Shown here piece by piece: positions 47,591 through 58,714 of a DNA stretch of 64,000 nt. The stretch comes from Dentipellis sp. KUC8613. Lineage: Eukaryota > Basidiomycota > Agaricomycetes > Russulales > Hericiaceae. A program made the translations under genes and the position numbers. The stretch is from assembly GCA_002286715.1 (NCBI GenBank), contig NSJX01000008.1:459630-523629 (forward strand), given 5' to 3'. The notes under the pieces were generated by a model. That model worked only from the letters and a program-made list of their open reading frames with translations. It was not told the origin of the DNA and did not search any database. Each line of letters opens with the position of its first letter. Positions within the stretch are counted from its first letter, which is position 1.

Positions 47591-49784
47591 ATGTCTACTA
47601 TGCTGTCTAGTGCCCTCGCATCCCGGCCGGTCGACCGCCTAGGGTCCGTCTCTCTCGTTACTGTCTCTTGTCTGACGCTCTGGGGCATCGTTCACTACTA
47701 TCACGGCCGTCAACCTTCGAGGCGGAATACAAGGCTCCCTCCTGGTCCACGAGGTTATCCCATCATCGGGAGTCTGATCGAAATCCTTAGCGCTAAGCAA
47801 CTTCCTCTCCTCTTTCCCGAATGGACTCGTAAATACGGTAGGTCAAATTTTTCATTAGGTACATCGGATCGTACAACGCTGAGCTGCGAATGCCAGGGAA
47901 CATGTTTATGTTCACTGTGCTGGGCACGCGAACTCTCGTCCTGACGGACTATCAAACAGCCGTCGATCTCTTAGAGAAACGCAGCGCTATCTACTCCGAT
48001 CGACCTCCACTCATCCTTTTCACAGAACTGTGAGTGAGCTTTTCGTCGCGTACACTTCAAAATCTGATCCCTTCGAATTCTTAGAGGCGGATGGGGGAGA
48101 GCCATGCCCGTTCTGCGATACGGTCCTCTATTTCGGAAACACAGGAGGCTTTCACAGGCCCATTTCAACGTGAATGCCGTGTGGGCATATGGCAGCATGC
48201 ACGCCGAGCTCTCGAGGAAGTTGGTCTCGTCGATTGAGGCTGATCCTGAGAGATTCCGAGAGCATATCTTCACGTGAGTAGTTCGCCTATGTTCTACGCC
48301 CTAATTCCACAATATTGGATGTCTCGTGGTTTCAGGTATGCGACTGAGACGATATTTCGAATCGCGTACGACTTGGATGTTGTGTCGCCCGAAAGCCGCC
48401 ATCTGATTGCTGCATGTAAGTGGCGAAGTAGCGAATATTCTTCATGGTGTACTGTATACTGAAAATACTCTGGTATAGCCACCGAGGCCATCAGAAAGTC
48501 GGCCGAAACGTTGGTAACGGGAGCCATAGTGAACTTTCTTCCTTCGATAAAGTGGGTACTCTCGCTTTCTTGTTGCGACCGTCGCTCAACTCGTCACAGA
48601 TGGGTTTATAAGTGGTACCCTGAATGGGCACCTTTCGCCGGATTCAAAAGACGCGTTGTCAATCTTCGCCGCGAGGTAGAAAGCGCGAAGTGGACACCTT
48701 TTAATATGACGAAAGATAATATCGTGAGTACTACGTGCTGCCTGGTGCTAATGTTTTCTAACTTATACCGAAGCGAAGCGGGAGTGCTGGAAAGTCGATC
48801 GTTCATGATGCTATCAGAGATGCCGGAGGCATCGATGGTGTATCCAAAGAAGATGAGGAAGACATCTGCGGCTTGGCTGGAATTCTGTACGCAGGTAATG
48901 TATGTCGCTTCAGTAAAAAGAAAGATTATGCTAATACTTTTGGTACAGCGGGTCAAGAAACGGTGCGTCTCGACGCTCCATCACGCAACCTTTCGCACCG
49001 TCACCTCACACATCCTAGACGATAGCCGCCGTGACTGCATTTGTTCTCAATATGGTCCTAAACCCCGACGTGCAGCGGAAGGCTCAAGAGGAGATTGATA
49101 CAAATATTGCTTCTGACCGGCCTCTCACCCTCGATGATCGCCCAGACCTCCCATATCTCGAGGCCATCCTCAAGGAACTATATCGGCAAGTATCCTTTCG
49201 TTCTCAAATCACTCCTTGTCTGACCATTTGTTTCGTAAAGGTGGACCGTCCCGATTGCGCGGGGTGTACCGCACGCTGTGATACAAGACGACATCTACAA
49301 CGACTACTTCATCCCGAAGGATACGGTCATCATCACGAGCCTGGTGTCAGTTCTTGTTTCACCTGTGTTTTTACATGACTGATAGCATCTGTAGAGACAT
49401 GTGCAATGACTGCCCGCGACCGGCAGAGTTCCTCCCACATCGGTTCATCGACGGCACTGATCGTGGCAACGTCCCAGCTCATCCGGGCGACATTATATTT
49501 GGTTTTGGACGACGCCGCTGCCCGGGCGTGTACATTGCAGACAATTCAATTTGGACAGTGATCGCCCAGATGCTCGCATCTTTTGACTTCCTGTCGGAGA
49601 TTGTGAACGGAAAGGAATGTCCTCCACGGGCAGAATTTGAGGAAGTATCGACCAGGTAACGTGGGCTACAAGTGTAGGAACAAAATCCATGTGCTTATAG
49701 AGTGATTTGTGCAGGCACCTGGCACCTTTCAAGTGTCGCATCCTGCCAAGGAAGGGTCGCCGATTTGTAGTGCCCTCCGATTAG
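47591..49784 (+). CDS. Cytochrome P450, cluster copy 2
   Basis: Twelve exons (47591-47837, 47897-48029, 48085-48273, 48336-48415, 48479-48551, 48600-48723, 48774-48894, 48949-48962, 49019-49185, 49241-49345, 49395-49655, 49715-49784) give 527 residues. Exons 2 to 11 have exactly the lengths of copy 1, including the 14-nt A-G-Q-E-T exon, so this is a tandem duplicate. Features: membrane helix, L-P-P-G-P-R-G-Y-P, K-E-L-Y-R, D-R-P-D-L-P-Y-L-E-A, and heme loop F-G-F-G-R-R-R-C-P-G. Intron 9 uses a GC donor (TATCG|GCAAGT), as in copy 1. The start at 47591 is the first of two nearby Met codons. Likely an ER monooxygenase of unknown substrate. Confidence 0.92.
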
Positions 49785-50110
49785 GGACCACCGGTAGACG
49801 TCCTATTGTCATGCAGCCTTAATTCACTGTACAATTTGAATGCTCCTCTTCTCTAAGTGTACTTATGGGCTCTTGTTTCTCTTTCACCTATCATCAGACC
49901 GTCCACGTCTGAGCATTCCCACCTGCCAGTTTGTCACCTTCTTATCGAAACACCAGGAGATAAAAATGATGGCCATCAACTTGCCTCAGAGACTGAAGGA
50001 CATGTCAAGAAAAAAAACATGGCCAGAGAATAGTCTCATGTTCTTTAAACCTCCCTTCCTCCTCGCGTGTCATGCGAATAAAGCAAAGTATCTGGATACT
50101 AATGTAAAAG
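49785..50110. other. Spacer downstream of P450 copy 2
   Basis: AT-rich 3' flank before the tRNA gene; no gene seen. Confidence 0.4.
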
Positions 50111-50222
50111 TGACAACAATGGGATTCGAACCCATGCCCAAATAACTTGGATGAGAAACCCGCCTCGGCAGGCAAGCTTTTAAGCTTGAGTCACACGCCA
50201 TAGACCGCTCGGCCATGTTGCC
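50111..50222 (-). tRNA. tRNA-Leu (anticodon CAA), intron-containing
   Basis: On the minus strand a full cloverleaf is readable. The acceptor arm GGCAACA pairs with TGTTGTC (one G-U), with A as discriminator. The D arm reads TGGCCGAGCGGTC, the A box of class II tRNAs; the B box GGTTCGAATCC sits in a five-pair T stem. The variable arm is long (CCAA-loop-TTGG). After GACTCAAG comes an intron of about 28 nt with its own small hairpin, at the position known for fungal tRNA-Leu(CAA). One T-T mismatch sits in the anticodon stem. Anticodon CAA reads UUG codons. Confidence 0.88.
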
Positions 50223-51243
50223 ATAGATACATTTTCTTTTTTATAATACAAGTCGATTGCTAGAGATTAGAGGTGGATTATGCTGTACTCGAGTACTCGA
50301 GTATCTACATACTTCGTCTACTATTGCAAGCACTCGCTTCAATTGCAAGAGTCTATGACGAGTAAATGCTCTGTGAAAGCTCCTGCTCGAAATCACGATC
50401 ACCTTAACCTTCAAATGTTATCGTGAGCTTTATGGCATTAAGGAAGGACTCAAAATGCGCCTCGCCTGGTAATGGTAACGGTCTCAATAACGAGAACACT
50501 GTGTCGAGCTTTCGCAAGCGGTGAGCTGACTATTTGTTTGCTTTCTTACCCTGCAATGAATAGAACAGAGTGACACACAGACGATGACGCAAAGGCATCC
50601 CGCGGCTGCCAAGCGACATCGCATCATTATATGGATGGAAACTGTCCCCTGTCAATGCATGAGATGGCATAAGTAGGTCAAGTAGATTTCTAACCCCTCG
50701 ACCGGTGCCGAAGAGGAGCAGATCTGAATGTGTTTGGAATCGCAAGCCAATAAGCGGACGGCGGTGAGGACGGTTACCGCCGATCAAGACGGCGCATTGC
50801 CTACGACAGTCAGTATCGTAAATTTCCAACGAAGGTCCTGATTGCGGCGCACAAAAGGATGTGCAGATACAACGCGTACGTGGATATGTGCCTTTGCCGC
50901 AATGTCATTTCCTCAAATGTGATCCCCACCTGCCGCCCTCTTCCACTTCCCAGCAACCCAATATTTACAGGTGTCATTTATGCTTTCTGGGCGAAGAACT
51001 TGAGCTGATCCCGGACATCTGATGCGCACGCCTTTTGACATATGGAGGTGCGCCTCACTAGATCGTTGGGGCTAAGCGCCTCGGAACTCGACATCAGCGT
51101 CCGCGCATTGCGGTCTGGCAATGACCGTACGATTTTGCGCTGCCCATTGTCATCGGCGCCAGCAAACGCTGATACGATAAATGTCCCTGCGTTGAAATTG
51201 CGCGACGCCCATCTTCGCCCATCTCCCCTCCTGCCGTTTCGAC
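50223..51243. other. Spacer between tRNA-Leu and P450 copy 3
   Basis: No gene. An 18-bp palindrome built of TACTCGAG units lies at 50,286-50,303. Confidence 0.4.
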
Positions 51244-53328
51244 ATGGCACTCACCGACGTCGTCTCATTGCCTGTGGTTTCCGCTGCATGCCTCCTTTCG
51301 CTCGGTTTCTTTTACATGCGTCGGAGGGCTCACAATTCGAAGCTGCCTCCAGGCCCTACTGGCTATCCCTTCATCGGAAGCATCCTTGATGTCATCAAGG
51401 CCGAGTGTCCTCAGGTACTCTTCACGGCATGGAGTCGGCAGTATGGTGCGTCGTTTGTGCTGCTTGTGTAACAAGACAATGTGCTTATGGGACGCGATCT
51501 GTCAGGCGAGATGGTCCAGTTCAACGTCTTGGGGTTCAACAACGTTATCGTGAACAAGCTGTCGGTCGCCAACGAGCTTCTGGAGAAACGTGGTGCCATC
51601 TATTCTGACCGGCCTAACATGATCCTCGAGAACGAAATGTAAGCCTAACGTACATCTCCGAAGGTAACTTCCTTACCTGCTTTTAGTTTGGGCTGGGACG
51701 CAGCTATGCCGACCATGCGCTACGGAAACCAGTTCCGCAAACACAGACGTCTCTCTCAGGCCCTGCTGAACCCCACGGCGGCGCGCGGATACACGCTTAT
51801 GCACGAGGAGCTCTCTGGTCGCCTCCTGTCCGCGCTCAAGACGCAGCCGGAGAAATTCCGGGACACTATCCTCATGCGAGTGCTTCTTCTTTCGTTCGCA
51901 CTGCCGCGCGCTGACGCCCTTCGTTTGACAGCTATGCCACCTCGACAATCTTCCGACTGGCGTACGACCTCGACATTACGTCTGATGAGCACCACCTCGT
52001 AAAATCGGGTAGGTCTTGTCTGTGCCTTACGTGCCTAGGTACTCATTTGTCTCGACCTGTAGCAAACAAGGCGGTCAGGCAGTCTGCGGAGGCCTACCAA
52101 GCTGCGGGTGCCCTCGTCGATGTGTTCCCGCGTTTGAAGTGCGCCTCGAGTCTTCTCGCGCTATCGACTGCTGTCTAATGCGACTCCTGCAGATGGTTCT
52201 ACACGTCGTACCCCGACTGGGCACCCTTCGCTGGTTTCAAGAAGTCGACGGCCGCCATTGCTGAGGAAGTTGTCAGGGCGAATGGTGTGCCATATGAGAT
52301 GGCAAAAGGAAAGATTGTGAGTATTTTCCTTTGGATTCGCGTTGATCTGGGACGTTTCTTACTCGAAATAGAGAGACGGCAGTGCTCGCCCTTCCTTGGT
52401 CAATGACGCTATCAACAGTCTGGGTGGGCTCGACGGAATCTCTGCTGAGGATGAGTGGGACCTTCGTGGCCTTGCGGGTATCTTGTACGGAGGTGAGCGT
52501 CGCTGACCAGGAATTCGTTACGCAATGCTAACAATTACTCGATCGAATAGCTGGTCAGGACACGGTCAGTACATTCATTAAAACATAGCAGAGAGTCGCA
52601 CTCACATCACTGTCGTAGACTCTTGCAACCCTCACCTCCTTCATCATGGCAATGGCCCACAGCCCCGACGCTCAGCGCAAGGCACAGGAAGAAATCGATG
52701 CTGTCATCGGCAATGATCGTCTGCCCACTCTGGACGACCGTCCCGACATTCCTTACCTCGAGGCATTCATCAAGGAGGTGTACCGGTGAGTTCAAAGCCG
52801 GCATAGTGTTGCAACGCGAAGTCTGACATTGTCGCACAGCTGGGCGTGCCCTCTCGCAATCGCCATCCCGCATGCTGTTATTCAGGATGACGTCTACAAC
52901 GGCTACTTCATCCCCAAGGGCACCAGCATCATCGCCAGCATTTAGTAAGTCTCCGAAGTTAATGCCATTAATAACCAAAACTCACCATTATATCCAGCGA
53001 CATGGTCAACGCCTGCCCGCGCCCCACCGAATTCCTGCCCCACCGCTTCGTCGACGGCACCGACCTCGGCGAGGTGCCCTCCGACCCGCGCGACGTGATC
53101 TTCGGCTTCGGACGCCGCCGCTGCCCTGGCCTGCACGTCGCGGACAACTCTGTCTGGACTGCGATCGCGCAGATGCTCTCCTCGTTCGACATTCTTCCTG
53201 AGCTCGTTGACGGAAAGGAGGTTCCGCCAGCGCTGAAGTGGGGCAAGGAGATCACGCGGATTCCCGAGCCGTTCATGGTGCGCATTGTGCCCAGGGAGGG
53301 ACGCAAGCATCTCCTGCCAGGGAACTAG
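51244..53328 (+). CDS. Cytochrome P450, cluster copy 3 (diverged)
   Basis: Eleven exons (51244-51445, 51506-51638, 51687-51875, 51932-52008, 52063-52138, 52193-52316, 52372-52492, 52551-52564, 52619-52785, 52840-52944, 52998-53328) give 512 residues. Intron positions follow copies 1 and 2, including the 14-nt oxygen-motif exon (A-G-Q-D-T here), but the last intron is missing. The sequence is clearly more distant: K-L-P-P-G-P-T-G-Y-P hinge, K-E-V-Y-R, heme loop F-G-F-G-R-R-R-C-P-G-L-H-V. Intron 3 uses a GC donor (CTCAT|GCGAGT), whereas copies 1 and 2 have GT there. GC content and codon bias are higher than in copies 1 and 2, so it may be older or more highly expressed. Membrane-anchored monooxygenase; substrate unknown. 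Confidence 0.92.
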
Positions 53329-53599
53329 ACTGCATCGTTGTTGGTGTTTATGGACTGCTCTTTGTTATGATACGCATTTGTATGAAGTAGTCCGCATAGA
53401 TGTTATTTTCTTGTTTGTATTGGTCTCTGCGAGAGTGCGCAGCGAGTGATTCGGTTTGCTTACCCAAAGAACACCGTGAAGACCCTCCGAACCCCAGCTG
53501 CAAGCTTTCGTCATGACTCTGACGCCCCATTGAACCGTACTCCGTCCGATGATATCGTCTCTGACCAACGTGCAGTACCGTCCAGCCACATCAGCGCCC

Positions 53600-54594
53600 T
53601 CGTCTTATCGAGATTGCAAATAGGCGTGCTCTGCCTTCACCCTATGGCCGCGTCTTGCTTTCCAGCGACAAATCCCAAAGGGCCAAAGCAACGGCTGCAT
53701 CCGACACAATCCTCCGGGTATTCGCCATTTGTCCAGAACTCCTTGATGCCCGACGACCAGAACACCACATCGATAAGTCGCAGTCGTCCTTTCAGTACAA
53801 CGCAAAATGCGTACGAACGGGAAATCCAAGGAGGAATCGATCGCCGGGCCACAGATCTTTGTGGATTTCTGTACCAGATGGCGAGCGTACATACGCTATG
53901 ATGGGCCAATCGGCGTGGGCCCGCGATCGTGCGGGGTGCACACATGTGCGATGTAGGCGCCAGATTATGTGTTTGCGGCTGAGGTGATTGAACAAGGTAC
54001 GGGGAATAGCGCTTGCGGATACATGGCAGGAATCTCTGGCCCGCCGGCCAGGCACGCGCGATAGACTATCTGGGGCCAGATGAGAACCCCGTTATTGACT
54101 GGTATTGACCCGTCGGATGCTGCGATAAATATGGGTGTACAACGCGATGTCGAAGTGTTTCGTGATGAGGGGCATATCGCGCCAGCAGCCCTGCTGGAAG
54201 GGCGGGTACACATGGTGCGTGTGTGAGATCGTGCACTACGTTCGTGACCGTAGTGACGTAGCGTTACGGGCGGCGCGGCTCGAGGGCGGCTTTCACGGGC
54301 TTCTGGAATCTGAGCCTGGCTTACTTTGTTGTTGTCCGGAAAGAAGCGGTAGTAATGATAGCACGCCTTCTGCTTAAGCATGTCAGCCAGCCATTGAATA
54401 GTCAGAAAGGCATGGATCTTCGCACCTCCAAACTGTACATGTCGATTCATACACATGCCGTGAGGCCGCCGCCGCCTTCTCTTCCTTCCTTCTAAGATCG
54501 CGTCAGAAAGGGTTTCCCAGAAGAGTGCTGAACTAACCTGGTAGTGAGCTGTCTCTCCCTCCTTCCTCCATCGGCCGATGCATTGTGGCACCAC
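53600..54594 (-). pseudogene. Decayed gene of unknown family
   Basis: The minus strand has coding-like pieces in different frames: C-M-N-R-H-V-Q-F-G-G-A-K-I-H-A-F-L-T, then H-Y-Y-R-F-F-P-D-N-N-K, a stretch R-Y-V-T-T-V-T-N-V-V-H-D-L-T-H after an in-frame stop, H-H-V-Y-P-P-F-Q-Q-G-C-W-R-D in a third frame, V-N-N-G-V-L-I-W-P-Q-I-V-Y, and finally I-V-S-D-A-A-V-A-L-A-L-W-D-L-S. No set of ordinary introns joins them, so frameshifts and stops are likely. I do not recognise the family. A heavily intronic intact gene cannot be ruled out from sequence alone. Confidence 0.4.
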
Positions 54595-54597
54595 ATG

Positions 54598-55428
54598 TCA
54601 AGCGGCGTCTTTCCACTTCAGGACCACCCATACGACCCACCGTCTTCGCTCCTGTTCGTCTTCGTCTTCGGCCCTGTTCACATCCCAGTCGCGCTGCTCC
54701 CCACCCTTGACCGCCCTCTCGACCGCTTTCTCGATATCCAAGCCTGCATTCTTGACAGCACCAAAGAACGCCTGCAGGGTATATCGCCCTGTATGCAATC
54801 CGGCGACAAGCCGTATCCGCGCACCAGCGGTCTTCGCCAATGTCCTGCAAAGAGTGTCGATAAAAGGCGCATGCAGCTCCGGGTTCCACAGAGTATCTGC
54901 GGCTACGACGACATCGAATCCTGACACGGCGTGTCCGTCAATATTACGATCTGTTCCCGCGAGCAGGGCGGTTGTATCCGAACCCCAAGCATAGGGCACG
55001 ACGCGACAGCGATCGGAGACGCCGTTGGATTTAACGTTAGCTTCCAAAGCACGGATGAGTTCGGCGTCTGGATAGTCGCTCGACGTGATGCGGAGATGAG
55101 GGTAACGTTTGGCTGCAAGGATTCCTGGAAGGCCCGCACCAGCGCCCAATTCTAGTACCTGTAGCGGCTGACTCGGAGCAGCATCCAACTGCAGCTCTTC
55201 TATATGGTCAGCGATGTATGTTGAAGAAACCCAAATTGACGACGCGTGCAGTTTCCAGTTCTCTGCTTGTGTGTCCGGCGTCGAGAGCGTAATTGTGATG
55301 GCTTGAGCTGATGACGAAGGTGTTGTGTATGTATAGACAGAACCGGCGGAGGACTGTGTGATTGGGGTATAATCATAGAGATATTCCAGAGAATTAGAGA
55401 GGATGTCTTCAGGATCTGCGTCGGACAT
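54598..55428 (-). CDS. EFM7-like protein methyltransferase
   Basis: One uninterrupted frame of 276 residues, close to yeast Efm7/Nnt1 (261). It belongs to the methyltransferase-16 group: a leader with D-Y-T-P-I-T, an A-E-N-W-K-L-H-A-S-S-I-W-V-S segment, SAM motif L-E-L-G-A-G-A-G-L-P-G near residues 93-103, S-D-Y-P-D for the ribose-binding acid, and A-A-D-T-L-W-N-P-E-L-H after strand 4. In yeast this enzyme trimethylates the N-terminal Gly and methylates a nearby Lys of elongation factor eEF1A. The C-terminal W-V-V-W-V-V-L-K-W-K strand is typical. Single-exon structure is unusual for this window. Confidence 0.85.
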   Translation of the reverse strand: MSDADPEDILSNSLEYLYDYTPITQSSAGSVYTYTTPSSSAQAITITLSTPDTQAENWKLHASSIWVSSTYIADHIEELQLDAAPSQPLQVLELGAGAGLPGILAAKRYPHLRITSSDYPDAELIRALEANVKSNGVSDRCRVVPYAWGSDTTALLAGTDRNIDGHAVSGFDVVVAADTLWNPELHAPFIDTLCRTLAKTAGARIRLVAGLHTGRYTLQAFFGAVKNAGLDIEKAVERAVKGGEQRDWDVNRAEDEDEQERRRWVVWVVLKWKDAA

Positions 55429-55627
55429 AGGTAAAGTTCAAGAGAAACGGCAGGCGGAATTTGCCGATCGATTGCAAAGCGGTTGTTTGGATCCAAAGCT
55501 ATTGCCAAACAACCCAGATAAGATTAATGATTAGATTAGAGAACAGCAACAGCGTTCGAATGCGAATGTAGAGTACACCGTCGGCTGCTCGACCATGGAA
55601 ACAATTCACGAAAAGGTCTACAAGATA

Positions 55628-56897
55628 TCATACACGGAACACGTTGACCCTACAATCCCAACTACAAGTTGCCAATACACCTTCCTCATATAGCGACCAC
55701 GCACACCCGACCACAAACTCGGTATGCGGATCGTGGATCCGGACCAGATGTGTTCTCCCAGGAGGCGGATTCGTGGTCCATCTGAATGTTCAGATAAGTT
55801 ACTACAACGCCCACATATACGAAAAGACTCACATTCTACATGTCATGTCATACGAGGCACTTGCAATCATGTCTGGTCGGTGTGGACTCCATTGGATCTT
55901 CCGCACCGCGTATTCGTGACCCATTAACTGCGTCTCGCATGTCCCGCCGACAGCTGGACCGGTATCGGGGCCCGACAGATTACCGAGTTTCACCATTCGA
56001 CAATCCCATACCCGGATCGTTTTGTCCACGCCCGCGCTTGCCAGGACAAATGGCCGGTACTTGTTCCAATCTATCGAGAGTATCTCACCCCCAGAAGCGG
56101 GTACGGTCAGTGCGGCTGCTGTCAGGGGAGCAGTGAACGAGTTGCTTGACGGTGCAAATGACGGCGCGCGAAGATCGAAGATTTTGACTGTGCCGTCTGT
56201 GGAACCTGTTGCGAGTATGTCGCCTTGGTGTGGCGAGAACAGCGCTTGGTAGACACAGGAGTGATGTGTTTGAAGTGTCAGGATAGAACGTGGATGTTCT
56301 GGCGACCACTACGGCGGTAATCTCAGGAGAAATTTGCGCAGCTCTTAGGAGGGTACGCACAAGCTTCACTTGCCCGTCCCAGGACGAGGTAGCGAACTGG
56401 TCCTTTCGGATATTGGACCAATCAACACAGAATATTTCTCTTGTGTGTTCATGCCATGCACGTATCGGCAAGTCCTAAGAGAGCTTCCAGCACTCACTCT
56501 AAACGATGCTGAGACAGAGCGAGCGGAATTGAGCTTACATTCAGCATGACATCCCAAAGTCTGATCGATCCATCTCCCGACGCCGTGACCAGCTGGTTTT
56601 CGTGAATTTCTGACCACGCAACATCATAAAGAGCATCCTGCGTCTCATAGCTATACGAGACGCCCAAGTCAGCTTATTCGACCAGGACCGGTGCAGGAAG
56701 AATACGCACAACTTGTCTAACTTGAGATTCGCTACTCCACTCGGTCCCGCCAGCGACGCTAGATGCAATCGCCCATTCCCGACAAGGCCGTAATTTGCAG
56801 ACGACGCGATAGCAAGACGCTCTGTATGAAATGGAGACCATGCAAGATTATAGTGGGCGAACCCCGGCGTCTGAATCACGGCAGGTGGTACATTCAT
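55628..56897 (-). CDS. PEX7: Peroxin 7, PTS2 receptor (WD-repeat)
   Basis: Five exons, the first 56897-56710 and the last ending at 55628, give a WD-repeat protein that starts M-N-V-P-P-A-V-I-Q-T-P-G-F-A-H-Y-N. PEX7-specific blocks are clear: L-A-I-A-S-S-A-N-Y-G-L-V-G-N-G, D-V-A-W-S-E-I-H-E-N-Q, F-C-V-D-W-S-N, S-W-D-G-Q-V-K-L, D-K-T-I-R-V-W-D-C-R, G-H-E-Y-A-V-R-K-I-Q-W-S-P-H, and the end T-C-S-W-D-C-R-V-N-V-F-R-V. It carries proteins with an N-terminal PTS2 signal into peroxisomes with PEX5 or PEX20. The third junction is a little uncertain: V-K-L is usually followed by W, but the only in-phase splice gives V-Q. It shares a short divergent promoter with the sirtuin gene. Confidence 0.93.
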
Positions 56898-57071
56898 GGT
56901 TCGTAGGCGTCCAGTCGTGTCGCCAGCTTCGTCGTCTTCGGTGCGCTAGTTAGAAATACAGACAGTAGAGCAATGCCCGAGGCAATGACCAATGCCGCCG
57001 ACTCGGGGCATGCAGCGTCGTGTGATAAATGGCAGGAGAACGTCGCCGGAGGACAGACGCGTCTTTGTCAC
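56898..57071. promoter_or_regulatory. 174-bp divergent promoter, PEX7 / sirtuin
   Basis: The two ATGs face away from each other with only 174 bp between them, so both core promoters must lie here unless the sirtuin starts at the upstream in-frame ATG (56973), which would leave 75 bp. No clear TATA box. Confidence 0.55.
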
Positions 57072-58714
57072 ATGCGAGTCTCAGTTCCCACCATCCCGCA
57101 CGCCCTCTCCGCCTCCCTCCAGCCTCGCATCTCTCCAGCAGAGGCTGTGGACCGTATTGCAGAATTCTTAGCACCAGGAAATGTCGCGTTGCTCACAGGC
57201 GCGGGCGTGAGCGTCGACTCGGGCGTCAAGGCTTACCGAGGCAAGGATGGGAGGTACATGAACCCGAATTATAAGTACGTGTAAGGGCTACCGGATGGAA
57301 TGGGTAGGCTGACACAAATTCTGCAAGGCCAATATTCGTGCGTAGGCTGCTTGTCTGTGACAGAATATGGTCACCCATAGCGACTTGCAGTATCACGAAC
57401 TCGTAGATGAGAGCCCTCGAGGGCAAGCATTTCGGTATGTCATGTCTCGGCATTACATAGCGTCCCTAACATCCCCCCTGCAGGAAACGATACTGGTAGG
57501 CTACCTCATTATCACATATTCGCGGACCTAGAATGCGCGCCTCAGGCTACGGTCGTACATCGGCTACCCTCCCATCCGACATACCCAACCGAATACAACA
57601 CACTTCGCCATCGCCGCACTGCAGCACTCGTCCATCGTACTAAACCTCGTCACACAAAATGTGGACGGGCTACACCACAAAGCAATCCGCCGCGTCTGGG
57701 ACCAGGAACGGATGCACGAACGGATTCTCGAGCTCCATGGGACGTTGTTTGTACGTTTGCCCGCTTTATATCTTGTCTCTGAGGCCATAAGGTGAGAATT
57801 CTGGCGAACAGAGAGTCCACTGTAAACACCAGCACTCGTTCGATCGAGATACATTCCAGGATTGGCTGTCTGCGGCCAATCCCCAATGGAAAGAATACAT
57901 GGACGACCTTGAGCGTACTGGAAACAAACCGCAGACGAATCCCGACGGTGATGTACGCAGTAAAAGCATGCGCGTAAGGATGTATACTTATCTTTCAATA
58001 CTTTCAACACAGGTTGCCCTCGAGGGGGTTTCTTACGATGACTACGTTGTCCCGGAGTGCCCATCGTGCCTAAATGAAGGCAGGCACAACAACATTGTAA
58101 GATCCCCTCTCAATATTCTAGTTGAAGTTCCTCATGCAGTAAATAAGATCAAGCCAGACGTTATCTTCTTCGGGGAGTCCATAGGCGCGGAGGTCAAAGA
58201 TAGAAGGTATGGGAAGCCTTCTTGTCAATCCTACCCACTTGGCATTGATTCAACCCACTTCGTTACCAGTTACAAAATGATAGAAGAATGTGATAGACTT
58301 TTCCTAATGGGCACCACCCTCGCCACCTACTCCGCCTTCCGGTAAGTCCCCCTACATCCTCGCGGCTATCTATTCCTCAAGTCAAAGCACAGACTGCTCA
58401 AACATGCCCTCGAGCTGCACAAACCTATATTATACCTGAACATGGGTCCCACCCGTGCCGACGGCATGCCTGGCGTCGAGAAGATCGAGATCCCAAGCGG
58501 CGAAGTCATGCGCGACGTCGTGCGCGCCGTCGTGTTCGTCTTTCGCCCTGCATCCTATTACTGACCACCGAGCACTGATCTGTACGCCCATCGCAGGGGG
58601 ACACGAGCGACATACGATCCTGTTCTGCGCGATATGCTGCTGAGCGGGGTCATGGAACCCCCTACAGACGGGTATTACGGCGAAGACCCAGGTGCCGAGC
58701 GCAGCGCCTCGTAG
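57072..58714 (+). CDS. Sirtuin, NAD-dependent deacylase (SIRT4-like class)
   Basis: A gene of about ten small exons. The first exon has a basic leader (M-R-V-S-V-P-T-I-P-H-A-L-S-A-S-L) that could target mitochondria, then N-V-A-L-L-T-G-A-G-V-S-V-D-S-G-V and Y-R-G-K-D-G-R-Y. Next come R-K-R-Y-W, T-Q-N-V-D-G-L-H, the catalytic His in E-L-H-G-T-L-F, P-D-V-I-F-F-G-E, and L-F-L-M-G-T-T-L. R-[KR]-R-Y-W-x-R-S-Y-I-G fits class II (SIRT4-like) sirtuins. The zinc site is odd: the second pair is C-P-S-C, but the first is C-K-H-Q-H with one Cys. The last exon was joined with a weak donor (GTTCGT) to end S-G-V-M-E-P-P-T-D-G-Y-Y; its form is uncertain. Confidence 0.85.

Noticed and set aside
44987..53328. 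Reading the P450 array as a biosynthetic gene cluster
   Set aside because: No core synthase, transporter or regulator adjoins it; tandem P450s alone are common in Agaricomycetes.
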